From assembly GCA_964291505.2 (NCBI GenBank), contig OZ220199.1, positions 806,001-870,000 on the forward strand: a stretch of 64,000 nt of DNA. The letters are read 5' to 3'. Source of the stretch: Kistimonas sp964291505. Its GTDB lineage: Bacteria > Pseudomonadota > Gammaproteobacteria > Pseudomonadales > Endozoicomonadaceae. The position numbers and the translations under genes were made by a program. Positions 41,851-51,218 of the stretch are shown here, one piece after another; the stretch's first letter is position 1; every line of letters starts with the position of its first letter. The notes below the pieces were generated by a model. That model saw nothing but the letters and a program-made list of their open reading frames with translations, did not search any database and was not told the DNA's origin.

Positions 41851-43287
41851 TCACTGCACCATGGCATTGACCCATGGAAAACCGATCAACACCAGCGTTG
41901 CCAAAAATATAACGGCCATAATAAAGCCAAGTTTCCAGAATGTACCTGCAGGAATAAAACCGGAACCATACCAGATGGGTCCCGGACCTGCAGCATAGGG
42001 GGTAATCACACCCATGAGCCCCAATGTAAAACAGAGCAACAGGCTAAGTTTCATTTCAGACAAGCCCGGTACAGCGATGGATAACTGAATAAACACTGGC
42101 AACAACGCGGTAACATGGGCCGTGATACTGGCAAAGAAATAGTGCAGAACAAAAAACAGGATAACCATCAACATCATCACCAGGTCCGGTGCATACCCCT
42201 TTAACAAGATACCGGCTTCACCACTGAACCAGGCAAGAAACCCCGTTTGCCCAAGCCCACCGGCCAGCGTCACCAGGGTGGCAAACCAGATCAGGACGTT
42301 CCATGCCTGCTTGTTACCGATAATGTCATCCCAGCTCACAACACCGCTCAACATCATTAGACACAGCACCAACAAACCCACCGTAGTGCTATTCATCAGG
42401 CTGCCGCCAAATATCCACAACAACAACGCCAACAAAGCCAGCAACGCCATCTTTTTCTCAGCACCGCTGAGTGGACCGAGTGCAGCCAACTCCTTTCCCG
42501 CCCAATCCGGAATGCTTTCTGACAGTTTGATGGTCGGCGGACAAATTACGTAGCTGATCAACGGCACCAGCAGAAACAGAATAATGCCTACGGGCAGAAA
42601 ACCTGTGAACCACACCATCCAGCCAATTTCGGTGCCGAGCAGCTTCTCCACAATCGACATGGCCAGCAGGTTTGGTGCCAACGCGGTCAGGAACATGGAA
42701 CTTGTAACACACGTTGCTGCAAATCCGGTCCAACAAAGATAACGCCCGATTTTTTCGGGTTCCTGCTCAGGCGTTGAACCGTAGATTGCCGGCACATTAT
42801 TCACGATGGGGAAAATAGTGCCGCCACTGCGCGCTGTATTAGACGGGATAAAAGGCGCCAGTACGAGGTCAGCAAGCGCCACGGCATAGCCCAAGCCCAA
42901 GCTTCTTCGGCCCAGCTTTTTAATCAGAAATAACGCGATGCGTCGCCCAAGGCCGGACTTCTGGTATCCTAGCGCAAACATGAATGCCACGAAGATCAAC
43001 CAGACCGTACTGTTTTTAAAGCCTGACAGTCCCCAGTTAATCGCCGCCTTGGCCGTCACATCGACCCCCGGCTCGACCGCAACCAATCGAAAGACAACAG
43101 CGATCACAATACCAATCAGTCCCACCGCCGCTGCCGGCACCGGCTCCAACACGAGCGCCACCACAACACCAAGAAACAACGCAAAATACGACCACGCATC
43201 GGGGGACAAGCCTTCAGGCACCGGTATCAGCCACACGACGATGGCCACCAAAAGCGGCATGATTTTTTTTACCAGAGAAGCAGTCAC
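41851..43287 (-). CDS. DASS-family (CitT/TtdT-like) anion transporter
   Basis: 478 residues, about 12 membrane helices. Family signatures are APFIPSNTARSGGTIFPI with the SNT substrate motif, WNVLIWFATLVTLAGGL, a second half with FFASITAHVTALLPVF, and GVITPYAAGPGPIWYGSGF. This is the CitT/TtdT/SodiTl branch of the divalent anion:Na+ symporter or antiporter group, which moves citrate, tartrate or C4-dicarboxylates across the inner membrane. The precise substrate cannot be read. It is convergent with the avidin-family gene. Confidence 0.88.
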   Translation of the reverse strand: MTASLVKKIMPLLVAIVVWLIPVPEGLSPDAWSYFALFLGVVVALVLEPVPAAAVGLIGIVIAVVFRLVAVEPGVDVTAKAAINWGLSGFKNSTVWLIFVAFMFALGYQKSGLGRRIALFLIKKLGRRSLGLGYAVALADLVLAPFIPSNTARSGGTIFPIVNNVPAIYGSTPEQEPEKIGRYLCWTGFAATCVTSSMFLTALAPNLLAMSIVEKLLGTEIGWMVWFTGFLPVGIILFLLVPLISYVICPPTIKLSESIPDWAGKELAALGPLSGAEKKMALLALLALLLWIFGGSLMNSTTVGLLVLCLMMLSGVVSWDDIIGNKQAWNVLIWFATLVTLAGGLGQTGFLAWFSGEAGILLKGYAPDLVMMLMVILFFVLHYFFASITAHVTALLPVFIQLSIAVPGLSEMKLSLLLCFTLGLMGVITPYAAGPGPIWYGSGFIPAGTFWKLGFIMAVIFLATLVLIGFPWVNAMVQ

Positions 43288-43554
43288 GGTGTTACCTCAT
43301 CAGCAAGCCTGAACACCTATCCCTGCATAAACACATCCCAGAGGCTTTCCCTATTGAGAATTGACTGCAAGTTTAGCCGTTCTCACATAAATCACCGTGA
43401 TGAATCGCGGATAGACAGTTTCACTAACTAAACAGTCAAAAGCAGATACGTGCCCCAAAAAACCTCAAAAAAATAATCGAACGAGTTAAAGAGAAATGAA
43501 CTTTTTAACTATTTATTCGTCACACGTCTTAGCACAAGCAAATAGAAGAAACTA

Positions 43555-44439
43555 ATGGATATTAATCACAATAGTCTCCCAACCAGGTTCACCGTAACCG
43601 ACTTCCAATCACCATCTCCCTGGCTTACTGAACAGGTAAGCGAAGTGACTATTAGCCACGATAGCAATAATGCAAGTAATCCTGTGACCTATCATGGTAT
43701 TCCATTAACTGTGTTAGATAACCCGGCAAGCACTATTCCTTTAGGACAGACAGTGCCGCATCAACCGAAAAAACAACGTCAGGTTTCAATATTTGCCGTT
43801 TCTCAAGGAGAGGACATAAATCCCTCGAAGAAAAGCACAAAAGGTATTTCTTTACTTACAGGAAATCCTGCAGAACTACACATCCCTGCAAGGGAAACCA
43901 TTATCTATTATATTCCCCAAAGCAGTGTCACTGAATTACCGACCCAAGATAGAACCGAGGTTTTGGGTGGCGCCGCTTACCTGCACCAAGACAGTTCACA
44001 TCAAATAGTAAACCCAGGCAATGATCTGGAGTCATTCTACCAAAAACTTAGAAATGATGCTGGAAAGATTCTCATAACACCAGCACTAAATAACTACTTT
44101 AAAGCTCATAACAAAGAAATTATCAGAAGCGCTTTTAATAACTTTTCTAACAACTTTAATGATAAAAGTGAAAGAGATGACTACCTCCAAACAATGAGAG
44201 GGTTACTAAGAAAGCATACAAACAAAATAGCAGCACGCGATAGCAGAAAAAGAAAAGCTGATACCAGTCAAAAGCTAGAAGAAGCGCTTGCTGGAGCCAG
44301 AGACGTTTTAAAAAAAGCCAAGGTATTAACTGATACGCTTGAGTCTCAACTGTCTGCTGCTTTAATTCCTAGAAATCAACCTATCCACAATACACTTTCA
44401 GAACTAAAGAAAGTGTTAAAGAATGTACACACAGAATAA
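43555..44439 (+). CDS. AT-rich orphan gene, unknown function
   Basis: 294 residues, not recognised. The N-terminal 150 residues are polar with Ser, Thr, Pro and Asn stretches and no signal peptide. The C-terminal 140 are helical and charged, with a coiled-coil region (ARDVLKKAKVLTDTLESQL) and a basic patch RDSRKRKAD resembling a nuclear localisation signal. Base composition is visibly richer in A and T than the flanking transporter genes. Only a weak AGAAGAA site precedes the ATG. Such single genes are common in host-associated gammaproteobacteria; a role as a secreted effector is a guess. The 267 bases before it show no other gene. Confidence 0.6.
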   Translation: MDINHNSLPTRFTVTDFQSPSPWLTEQVSEVTISHDSNNASNPVTYHGIPLTVLDNPASTIPLGQTVPHQPKKQRQVSIFAVSQGEDINPSKKSTKGISLLTGNPAELHIPARETIIYYIPQSSVTELPTQDRTEVLGGAAYLHQDSSHQIVNPGNDLESFYQKLRNDAGKILITPALNNYFKAHNKEIIRSAFNNFSNNFNDKSERDDYLQTMRGLLRKHTNKIAARDSRKRKADTSQKLEEALAGARDVLKKAKVLTDTLESQLSAALIPRNQPIHNTLSELKKVLKNVHTE

Positions 44440-44763
44440 GCATATCAAGCAGGATGGACACTTAAATTCAACATATTTTTAATTCATCTTTCTTTTTTTG
44501 ATTTCGGTATATAAGCACTGACTTTAAATCACCTTACAGCTAATTCCACTAAACAAGTATGAATTGACATCAATTTACAGTATCCAACACAACAGCTACA
44601 GAATAACCACTACACAAAAACAAAAACGACCGTCCAATCCACTATTTTCATACGACCGTACCGAAGCAGATATGCAAGTTCCCCGAAGGGTTTTTGCCGG
44701 TTTCACACTGATAGACTTCCGCCAACCTCCCACATTCCATTTTATAAAGCCTGAGAGGACTGG
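44440..44763. other. AT-rich intergenic region before nhaC
   Basis: No gene or strong structure seen. The right end has a GAGAGGA ribosome site for nhaC. The base composition turns GC-richer towards nhaC, as if a foreign segment ended here. Confidence 0.4.
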
Positions 44764-46194
44764 ATGCAGAAACACACAAGACTACCGACAATCACGCAGA
44801 TTATTATTTGCCTTGCCGGCTTTCTTGGCCTGGCGTTTTCCTTTACCTCCCTGCTGAATCTTCCTATTCAGCTCGCCCTCTATATCGCCTGGTTTATCAT
44901 CATGGCGCTGGGCATCTGGCTTGGCCATAACTACAAAGATCTCGAAGAGGCCGCCACCCAGGGGATTTCCAAAGGGATGGGCGCCATCCTGATTCTGATC
45001 GCCGTTGGCGCACTGGTCGGCACCTGGATTGCCGGTGGTATTGTGCCCGGGATCATCTACTACGGCCTGAAGATCATCCACCCCTCCATCTTCCTGCTGG
45101 CCACCCTGATCATCTGTTCCGTGACCGCACTGTCCACAGGGACTTCATGGGGCGCGGCCGGTACTGCCGGTATTGCCATGATGGGTATCGGTGAAGGTCT
45201 GGGCATTCCGCTGCCGCTGGTTGCCGGTGCCGTCCTGTCCGGCGTTTACTTTGGTGACAAACTGTCTCCGCTGTCTGACAGTGTGATTCTGGCCTCCAGT
45301 ATGTCCGGCGTGGAAACCTTTGAGCATATCAAGGGCATGCTGCCGATCAGCCTGACCAGCTATATTCTCACCGCCATCATGTTCACCTTTGCCGGTATGC
45401 AGTATGGCGGCAACGTGGATATGGCTCAGGTTCAAACCGTCATGGCAGCCCTGGAGCAAAGCTTCCACATCAGCCCCATGGCATTTGTGCCAGTCGTGCT
45501 GGTTATTGCCCTGCTGGCTAACAAGAAGCCGTCCTTCCCGGTCATCAGCTTTGGTGCTGTACTGGGTGTTATCTGGGCCATTGCCTTCCAGAACAAGGAC
45601 CTGATCTCTGCCGTACAGAGCGCCTGGAGCCCGTTCAGCATCACCTCCGGCGTTGATTTCATCGACAACATCCTGAGCCGTGGCGGTATTGCCTCCATGC
45701 TGGGTTCTGTTGCCGTGATCATCTTCGGCCTTGGTTTTGGCGGCCTGCTGGATCGTGTGGGCATCCTGCAAGTGATTGCCGACAAGATGAGCGCGTTCAT
45801 CACCAACGCCAGCAACCTGACGGTGTCCACCCTGTTCACCGCCTTCCTGGCCAATATCTTTGGCAGCGCCATGTATGTGTCGCTGATCCTGACCCCGAAG
45901 ATCATGTCCAAGAACTATGATCGCCTGGGTCTGCATCGCAAAATGCTGTCCCGTAACGCCGAGTTTGGCGGCACGCTGACCAGCGGCATGGTGCCCTGGA
46001 GTGACAACGGTATCTTCATGGCCGGCGTACTGGGCGTCCCAACCCTCGCCTATCTGCCGTACATGTGGCTGAGCTTTACCTGCATCATCCTGACCATTGT
46101 GTTCACCATGATGGGTAAATTCATCAGCACAGCATCAGAAACACCAGCCGTAGCAAGCACTGACAGCTGCGCAGCTACCGCAACAGCCAGCTAA
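44764..46194 (+). CDS. nhaC: NhaC-family Na+/H+ antiporter
   Basis: 476 residues, about 11-12 membrane helices. NhaC signatures are GISKGMGAILILIAVGALVGTWIAGG, TALSTGTSWGAAGTAGIAM, GAVLSGVYFGDKLSPLSDS, and a late GGTLTSGMVPWSDNGIFMAG. It exchanges sodium for protons across the inner membrane, useful in sea water. The family also includes amino acid or malate antiporters, so the gene symbol marks the family and not a proven substrate. Confidence 0.85.
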   Translation: MQKHTRLPTITQIIICLAGFLGLAFSFTSLLNLPIQLALYIAWFIIMALGIWLGHNYKDLEEAATQGISKGMGAILILIAVGALVGTWIAGGIVPGIIYYGLKIIHPSIFLLATLIICSVTALSTGTSWGAAGTAGIAMMGIGEGLGIPLPLVAGAVLSGVYFGDKLSPLSDSVILASSMSGVETFEHIKGMLPISLTSYILTAIMFTFAGMQYGGNVDMAQVQTVMAALEQSFHISPMAFVPVVLVIALLANKKPSFPVISFGAVLGVIWAIAFQNKDLISAVQSAWSPFSITSGVDFIDNILSRGGIASMLGSVAVIIFGLGFGGLLDRVGILQVIADKMSAFITNASNLTVSTLFTAFLANIFGSAMYVSLILTPKIMSKNYDRLGLHRKMLSRNAEFGGTLTSGMVPWSDNGIFMAGVLGVPTLAYLPYMWLSFTCIILTIVFTMMGKFISTASETPAVASTDSCAATATAS

Positions 46195-46357
46195 TCCCTC
46201 CCCCGGCGGGCGCTCCAGTGGAACGCCCGTCAGTTCATCTACGGATTGCACTATCCGTAAAACCCTCTATAAAGAGCGCCCAGTCCGACTCAGGCCTGCA
46301 CCCCGCACCTGGGTACCCGGTATTGTTATTTCAGCCTTACTTCGTAGCGAGGGCGCC

Positions 46358-47458
46358 ATGAACACAAACCGTCTCCTCAAGGCATGTCTGCTGGCCTCGG
46401 CCCTGCCAGTACTGACTGCTTCCGCCAATACAGACAAGAACCTGTATATCTATAACTGGAGCGACTTTATCGCACCAGAAACGGTGCCTGCTTTTGAGAA
46501 GCAAACCGGTATCGATGCAGTGTATGACGTCTACGACAGCAATGAAGTACTGGAAGCCAAGCTGCTCTCCGGCCGGACGGGTTACGATGTCGTGTTCCCT
46601 TCCCATGACTTCCTGGCTCACCAGATCAAGGCTGGCGTCTACGCCCCGTTAGACAAGTCCAAACTGCCTAACTACAAGAACATGGATCCCCAGACCATGA
46701 AACTGCTGGATTCCGTGGATCCGGGAAACCAGTACGCCATCCCTTATCTGGCCCAGACCACGGGTATCGGTTACAACCCTGAAAAGGTGAAGCAGTACCT
46801 GGGCAAAGATGCACCACTCGACAGCTGGGCGCTGGTCTTTGAACCCGAGAATATGAAGAAGCTCTCCAAGTGCGGCGTAGCCTTCCTGGATGCCCCCACC
46901 GAAGTGCTTCCCTCTGTGCTGAAATATATGGGCAAGGATCCCAACTCCCAGAACCCGAAAGACTACAAGCTGGCGGCGGAAAAACTGGCCAAGGTGGCTC
47001 CCTACGTCACCTACTTCCACTCATCCAAGTACCTGACTGACCTGGCCAATGGCGACATCTGTGTCGCGCTGGGCTGGTCCGGTGACATGTTCATGGCTGA
47101 CGAGCGTGCCCATGATGCCAAGAACGGAGTCAACGTCGCGTATTCCATTCCCAAGGAAGGCGCGCCCATTTCCTATGATGTCATGGCGATTCCTGCCGAT
47201 GCCGGCAACAAGGAAAACGCTTATCGCTTCATCAATTACATGATGGAGCCCAAAGTCATCGCCGGCGTGACGGACTATGTCTACTTCGCCAACCCGAACA
47301 AGGCAGCCACCCCGCTTGTCGAAGCCAGACTGCGCGACAACAAGGGTGTCTACCCACCTGCAGACGTTGAGCAGAACCTCTTCCTGTTCAAGCCGTTGCC
47401 CAACAAGGTCAAGCGCACCATCACCCGGGAATGGACCCGCCTGAAAACCGGTGCCTGA
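46358..47458 (+). CDS. PotF/SpuD-like polyamine-binding periplasmic protein
   Basis: 366 residues. Signal peptide LLASALPVLTASA, then the family opening KNLYIYNWSDFIAPETVPAFEKQTG, the ligand-site YDSNEVLEAKLLSGRTGYDVVFPS, and IPYLAQTTGIGYN. It binds putrescine or spermidine in the periplasm. No permease or ATPase genes of the transporter are beside it, so it is an orphan binding protein here. It could also serve as a signal receptor. A glutamine-synthetase-family gene of possible gamma-glutamylpolyamine type lies at the right edge of the window. Confidence 0.88.
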   Translation: MNTNRLLKACLLASALPVLTASANTDKNLYIYNWSDFIAPETVPAFEKQTGIDAVYDVYDSNEVLEAKLLSGRTGYDVVFPSHDFLAHQIKAGVYAPLDKSKLPNYKNMDPQTMKLLDSVDPGNQYAIPYLAQTTGIGYNPEKVKQYLGKDAPLDSWALVFEPENMKKLSKCGVAFLDAPTEVLPSVLKYMGKDPNSQNPKDYKLAAEKLAKVAPYVTYFHSSKYLTDLANGDICVALGWSGDMFMADERAHDAKNGVNVAYSIPKEGAPISYDVMAIPADAGNKENAYRFINYMMEPKVIAGVTDYVYFANPNKAATPLVEARLRDNKGVYPPADVEQNLFLFKPLPNKVKRTITREWTRLKTGA

Positions 47459-47596
47459 AGACTGGATTTGAATGGCCGATAGCCATTTAGGCGGAGCTGC
47501 CAGAGGAAGGTCGCTTCGCCATCTGTAGCCCATAGAGGGGCTGCAGGATCCAACCGGAACCACCGACCCCGTGGTTCACTGGCAGCAGGGATAGCC

Positions 47597-48064
47597 ATGA
47601 CAATCCAGAGGGATCTTAGGGATTTCAGTATTCTTGTCGTCGCAGAGCGGGAATTGCTGCGGCGAATTCTGGTCTGCATGCTCAAGGGTGAGCGCTGCGC
47701 CCGCATATTGGCCGTGGAAAGCGTCCAGGGTGCCATTAATGCGCTGCATCGGGACCATTACCATCTTATGCTGTGCGACCAGGCCATACGCCCGGACGCA
47801 ACAGACCTGCTCTACCAGGTTCGCTCGGGAAGAGCCGGCTGTGTTCGTGATATTCCTGCCGTTTTATTGACACACCGGGACAAACCCGGCTTGCCTGACA
47901 TGGCCAGTGTCCTGCAGGTACATAGCTGCCTGACCCGCCCGGTCACCTCCGACCAGTTACGCGATGCCATTATTGATGCGGTTGAAGACCCCGTCGCCCT
48001 GCGTGAGCCGGACGCCTATCGCGTGGTTGTCGAACCACCGTCTTTCCTGGGAGGGGAGCGATGA
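47597..48064 (+). CDS. Stand-alone degenerate receiver-domain protein
   Basis: 155 residues. The CheY fold is recognisable: ILVVAERELLRRIL, HLMLCDQAIRP with D61 at the phosphoacceptor place, VLLTHRD and CLTRPVTSDQLRDAI. The N-terminal acidic pair is reduced (VAE instead of VDD), and the conserved lysine of KP is an arginine. Phosphorylation may still occur, but signalling is likely altered. The last four bases overlap the next gene, a REC-EAL protein, so the two are made together. Confidence 0.75.
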   Translation: MTIQRDLRDFSILVVAERELLRRILVCMLKGERCARILAVESVQGAINALHRDHYHLMLCDQAIRPDATDLLYQVRSGRAGCVRDIPAVLLTHRDKPGLPDMASVLQVHSCLTRPVTSDQLRDAIIDAVEDPVALREPDAYRVVVEPPSFLGGER

Positions 48065-49287
48065 ACAACGATCCCTCCGAGCTGATAGTCATGGTTGTTG
48101 AGGAACATGATTTTCAACGGGCCATGGCGGTTAAGGTTCTGGAAGATATTGGCTGCCGGCAGGTATTGAGTGCCAACAGCGGACAGGATTGCCTGGAAAA
48201 AATCGTCAATTACCCGGAACCCGTCAATATCGTCTTCAGCCAGCTGGATATGAGCCCCATGGACGGTATTGAACTGCTCCGTCACCTGGGCGAACAGCAG
48301 CTGTCAGAAGCGTTTGCTATCGTCGATTTCATTGACTTCGCCGTCCTTCGTACGCTGGAAGATATGGCTGAACAGCTTGGCCTCAATGTTCTGGGAAACA
48401 TCGAACAGACGTTTACCCGGGACTGTGCCGAAATGATCGTAGACCGGTACTTTGACTTTCATCACAAGAAGCATCCGGACACCTACAGCAACACACTGAC
48501 CCGCCACGACATCATAGAAGGACTGACCACCAATCAGTTCATGACCTGGTACCAGCCCAAAGTCTGGATCGAAACGGGCGAATGGTTTGCGGCGGAAGCG
48601 CTGTCACGCTGGGTACATCCTGACCATGGCATGATCTACCCGGACCAATATATTCCCGTTCTGGAAGAAATGGGCGTTATTGATAAACTGACCTGGCATC
48701 AGATCCACGTCATCGCCGAAGACCTGCACCGCTGGCTTAATCTGGGCAAGAAAATAGCCGTTTCCATCAACATCTCGCCCTCCATGCTCGATGATCGTTC
48801 ACTGGCCGGAAAACTGGCCGAAGTCACGGACCACTACAACATTGGTCACGACCAGCTGATTCTTGAAATCACCGAATCCATGCTGATGGAAAACCTGGCC
48901 CATAGCCTGGAAACCATCGCCCGCATGAAGCTCAAAAACTTTACTCTCTCCATGGATGATTTCGGTACCGGTTATTCTAACCTTCACCAGCTGGAGCGGA
49001 TGCCCTGCTCCGAATTAAAACTCGACAAATCCCTGGTGACTGGCGCCTACGAGAACCCAACCCGGAAAGTCATTCTGGAATCCAATATCGAAATGGCCCA
49101 GAAGCTCGGCATGAAAACGGTGGGCGAAGGCGTGGAAACCGCCGAAGACTGGTTCCTGCTGGAAGAACTCGGGTGTTCCATCGGCCAAGGCTACCTGATT
49201 GGCAAATCCATGCCGGCCAGCGACCTGTTCACCTGGGCTGCTGACTGGAGTATCCGTTACAAACAAATGATGGACCAAAAAAACTGA
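48061..49287 (+). CDS. RocR-like REC-EAL c-di-GMP phosphodiesterase
   Basis: 408 residues. The N-terminal receiver lines up with P. aeruginosa RocR (DFQRAMAVKVLED, SQLDMSPMDG), but the RocR phosphoacceptor D56 is Q61 here, so control by phosphate seems lost. The EAL domain is complete: E179 in AEALSRW, NISPSML, ILEITES, MDDFGTGYSNL, KLDKSL and GEGVET. It should cut c-di-GMP to pGpG. It overlaps the degenerate receiver gene by four bases, which suggests that the two proteins interact. Confidence 0.87.
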   Translation: MNNDPSELIVMVVEEHDFQRAMAVKVLEDIGCRQVLSANSGQDCLEKIVNYPEPVNIVFSQLDMSPMDGIELLRHLGEQQLSEAFAIVDFIDFAVLRTLEDMAEQLGLNVLGNIEQTFTRDCAEMIVDRYFDFHHKKHPDTYSNTLTRHDIIEGLTTNQFMTWYQPKVWIETGEWFAAEALSRWVHPDHGMIYPDQYIPVLEEMGVIDKLTWHQIHVIAEDLHRWLNLGKKIAVSINISPSMLDDRSLAGKLAEVTDHYNIGHDQLILEITESMLMENLAHSLETIARMKLKNFTLSMDDFGTGYSNLHQLERMPCSELKLDKSLVTGAYENPTRKVILESNIEMAQKLGMKTVGEGVETAEDWFLLEELGCSIGQGYLIGKSMPASDLFTWAADWSIRYKQMMDQKN

Positions 49288-49385
49288 TTCACAGGCTGTC
49301 AGGTTATCCTTTCAGCCCCATTCCCTCCCGTGTCCGCAAATGCCGAAACACAGCGAAAAACTGGTCAAACTTTAACCTTCCACTA

Positions 49386-49414
49386 TTGCGTGACGCCTTG
49401 TCCTTCTCTAGAAT
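49386..49414 (+). promoter_or_regulatory. rpsF operon promoter
   Basis: TTGCGT (49386-49391) and TAGAAT (49409-49414) are spaced by 17 bases. A start near 49421 gives a leader of about 110 bases before rpsF. The leader contains CGGGTTTATCCCG and other pairing arms with exposed CCG triplets, where many bacteria have an S6:S18-binding autoregulatory structure; I could not confirm that fold by eye. Confidence 0.55.
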
Positions 49415-49530
49415 GCGCGATTCTTCTATGAAGTCCGGAACTGGCGTTTAGGCTGGTTCCAACTCCTTGCCTTACCGGAAGCGGGTTTATCCCGGATCCT
49501 GGAAGGCTGTTTAACCCGTAAGGAGCTACA

Positions 49531-49965
49531 ATGCGTCATTACGAAATCGTATTTCTGGTACATCCGGACCAGAGTGAACAAGTACCTGCCATGATCGACC
49601 GTTACAAGAAGGTCATCGCTGAAGGCAACGGTACCATCCACCGTCTGGAAGACTGGGGTCGCCGTCAACTGGCTTACCCAATCAACAAGATCCACAAAGC
49701 TCACTACGTCATGCTGAACATCGAATGCGGCAACGACGTACTGGCTGAACTGGAAAACACCTTCCGTTTCAACGACGCCGTTCTCCGTAACATGGTTATC
49801 CGTCGTAACGAAGCGATCACCGAACAGTCCATCATGATGCAGCAAGAAGAGCGTCGTGACGACCGTCGCGAAGATCGTCGTGAGCGTCGTGAAGACCGTC
49901 GTGAGCGTACCGAAGAAGCCGCTGAAGCACCTGCTGCTCCTGCTTCTGAAGAGTCCGCTGAGTAA
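49531..49965 (+). CDS. rpsF: Ribosomal protein bS6
   Basis: 144 residues. The S6 core is clear (MRHYEIVFLVHPDQSEQVP, LEDWGRRQLAYPINKIHKAHYVMLNIE, RFNDAVLRNMVIR). It is followed by a long charged tail made of repeating RRD/RRE units (residues about 110-130) and then an acidic Ala/Glu end. E. coli S6 has a short tail that RimK lengthens with glutamates; here a long tail is encoded. First gene of the rpsF-rpsR-DUF2232-rplI operon. AAGGAG precedes the ATG. Confidence 0.96.
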   Translation: MRHYEIVFLVHPDQSEQVPAMIDRYKKVIAEGNGTIHRLEDWGRRQLAYPINKIHKAHYVMLNIECGNDVLAELENTFRFNDAVLRNMVIRRNEAITEQSIMMQQEERRDDRREDRRERREDRRERTEEAAEAPAAPASEESAE

Positions 49966-50031
49966 TCCGTCGCGGATTATCACACCGTTACGAATAACGT
50001 TCTGAAAAGAACCATTTGAGGAGACGTCGTT

Positions 50032-50256
50032 ATGGCACGTTACTTCCGCCGTCGGAAATTCTGCCGTTTTACCGCTGAAGGCGTACAGGAAATTGATTAC
50101 AAGGACCTGAACACCCTGAAGGCGTATGTTACCGAAACCGGCAAGATTGTACCCAGCCGCATCACCGGTACCAAGGCTCGCTACCAGCGCCAGCTGGCCA
50201 CTGCGATCAAGCGTGCGCGCTACATCGCGCTGCTGCCGTACACTGATCGCCACTAA
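50032..50256 (+). CDS. rpsR: Ribosomal protein bS18
   Basis: 74 residues, full length: ARYFRRRKFCRFTAEGVQEIDYKDLNTLK, PSRITGTKARYQRQLATAIKRARYIALLPY. The protein binds bS6 on the 30S platform. priB, found between rpsF and rpsR in enteric bacteria, is absent, as in Pseudomonas. GAGGAG lies upstream of the ATG. Confidence 0.97.
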   Translation: MARYFRRRKFCRFTAEGVQEIDYKDLNTLKAYVTETGKIVPSRITGTKARYQRQLATAIKRARYIALLPYTDRH

Positions 50257-50294
50257 GCGGGTTCATCGCCCGTTGTTCGGGCGGGTTTAATCCC

Positions 50295-51170
50295 ATGGGG
50301 GGACGTATGCGCGCTTTAGCAGAACTGATCATGCGGGGACGGGCCGCTGCCATTGCCGTGGCAGTGATCGCCTGTGCTGTACCGATGATGTTCTGGTTGA
50401 GTGCAGCAGCAGTAGCATTGGTAACCCTGCGCCGTGGCTGGCATGACGGGCTCCAGGTCTTTATCTGGGCTCTGTTACCGGCCGGCGCCTGGGCCTGGAT
50501 GGGGCAACCCTCGGCGCTGTTCTGCCTGGTCGGCACCATGGCCATGGCCTACAGTCTGCGCCGAACGGCTTCGTGGCCCGTTGCGTTGATGACGCTGGTA
50601 CCGGCCGGTGCCCTGATGGCACTGGTTATCAGCGATTATTACGCACCGCAGGTTGCCCATGCCATGGATATTCTGCGGCAGCTGTATGGCCCGAACCTCG
50701 AGACACTGTTTCCCGAGGGTGCCAATCTCAGCCAGGAACAGATCCTGACATTGCTGGAAACCAGCTTTGTCCGGACAGCCAGCTTTATTATTGCCGGTGG
50801 CGCCGTACTGGCGTTGATTCTGGCCCGTGGCTGGCAAGCCATGCTCTATAATCCCGGCGGTTTCAGGACAGAGTTTCATCGCCTGCGCCTGACACCCGTG
50901 GTGACCGTTGTATTGCTGGGACTGTGGCTTCTCGCCATGTCCAGCACCAGCCTGGTCACCGCCGCGATACAGCCAGTCCTGCTGATGCCATTACTGGTCG
51001 CAGGTATTGCGCTGATGCATGGTCTCGCGGGGCTGCGTGGATTTGGCAAGGCCTGGCTGCTGCCATTTTATGTGCTGCTGCTCGCATTTTACCCTGTGGT
51101 TGTATTGCTAGCCTGCCTTGACAGCCTGTTGGACTTTCGGGGACGCCTCGAAAACAGGATGCAAGGTTAA
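50295..51170 (+). CDS. DUF2232 (YybS-like) integral membrane protein
   Basis: 291 residues, about eight membrane helices (for example AIAVAVIACAVPMMFWLSAAAVALV and VVTVVLLGLWLLAMSS), ending in a short charged tail. A hydrophobic protein of this type lies between rpsR and rplI in Pseudomonas and relatives; function unknown. The ATG at 50295 or one four codons later may be used. Confidence 0.82.
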   Translation: MGGRMRALAELIMRGRAAAIAVAVIACAVPMMFWLSAAAVALVTLRRGWHDGLQVFIWALLPAGAWAWMGQPSALFCLVGTMAMAYSLRRTASWPVALMTLVPAGALMALVISDYYAPQVAHAMDILRQLYGPNLETLFPEGANLSQEQILTLLETSFVRTASFIIAGGAVLALILARGWQAMLYNPGGFRTEFHRLRLTPVVTVVLLGLWLLAMSSTSLVTAAIQPVLLMPLLVAGIALMHGLAGLRGFGKAWLLPFYVLLLAFYPVVVLLACLDSLLDFRGRLENRMQG

Positions 51171-51218
51171 ATCGATGCACTGTTCAACAGGTTCAAGGTA
51201 GATTAAGAGGTAAGCGAG

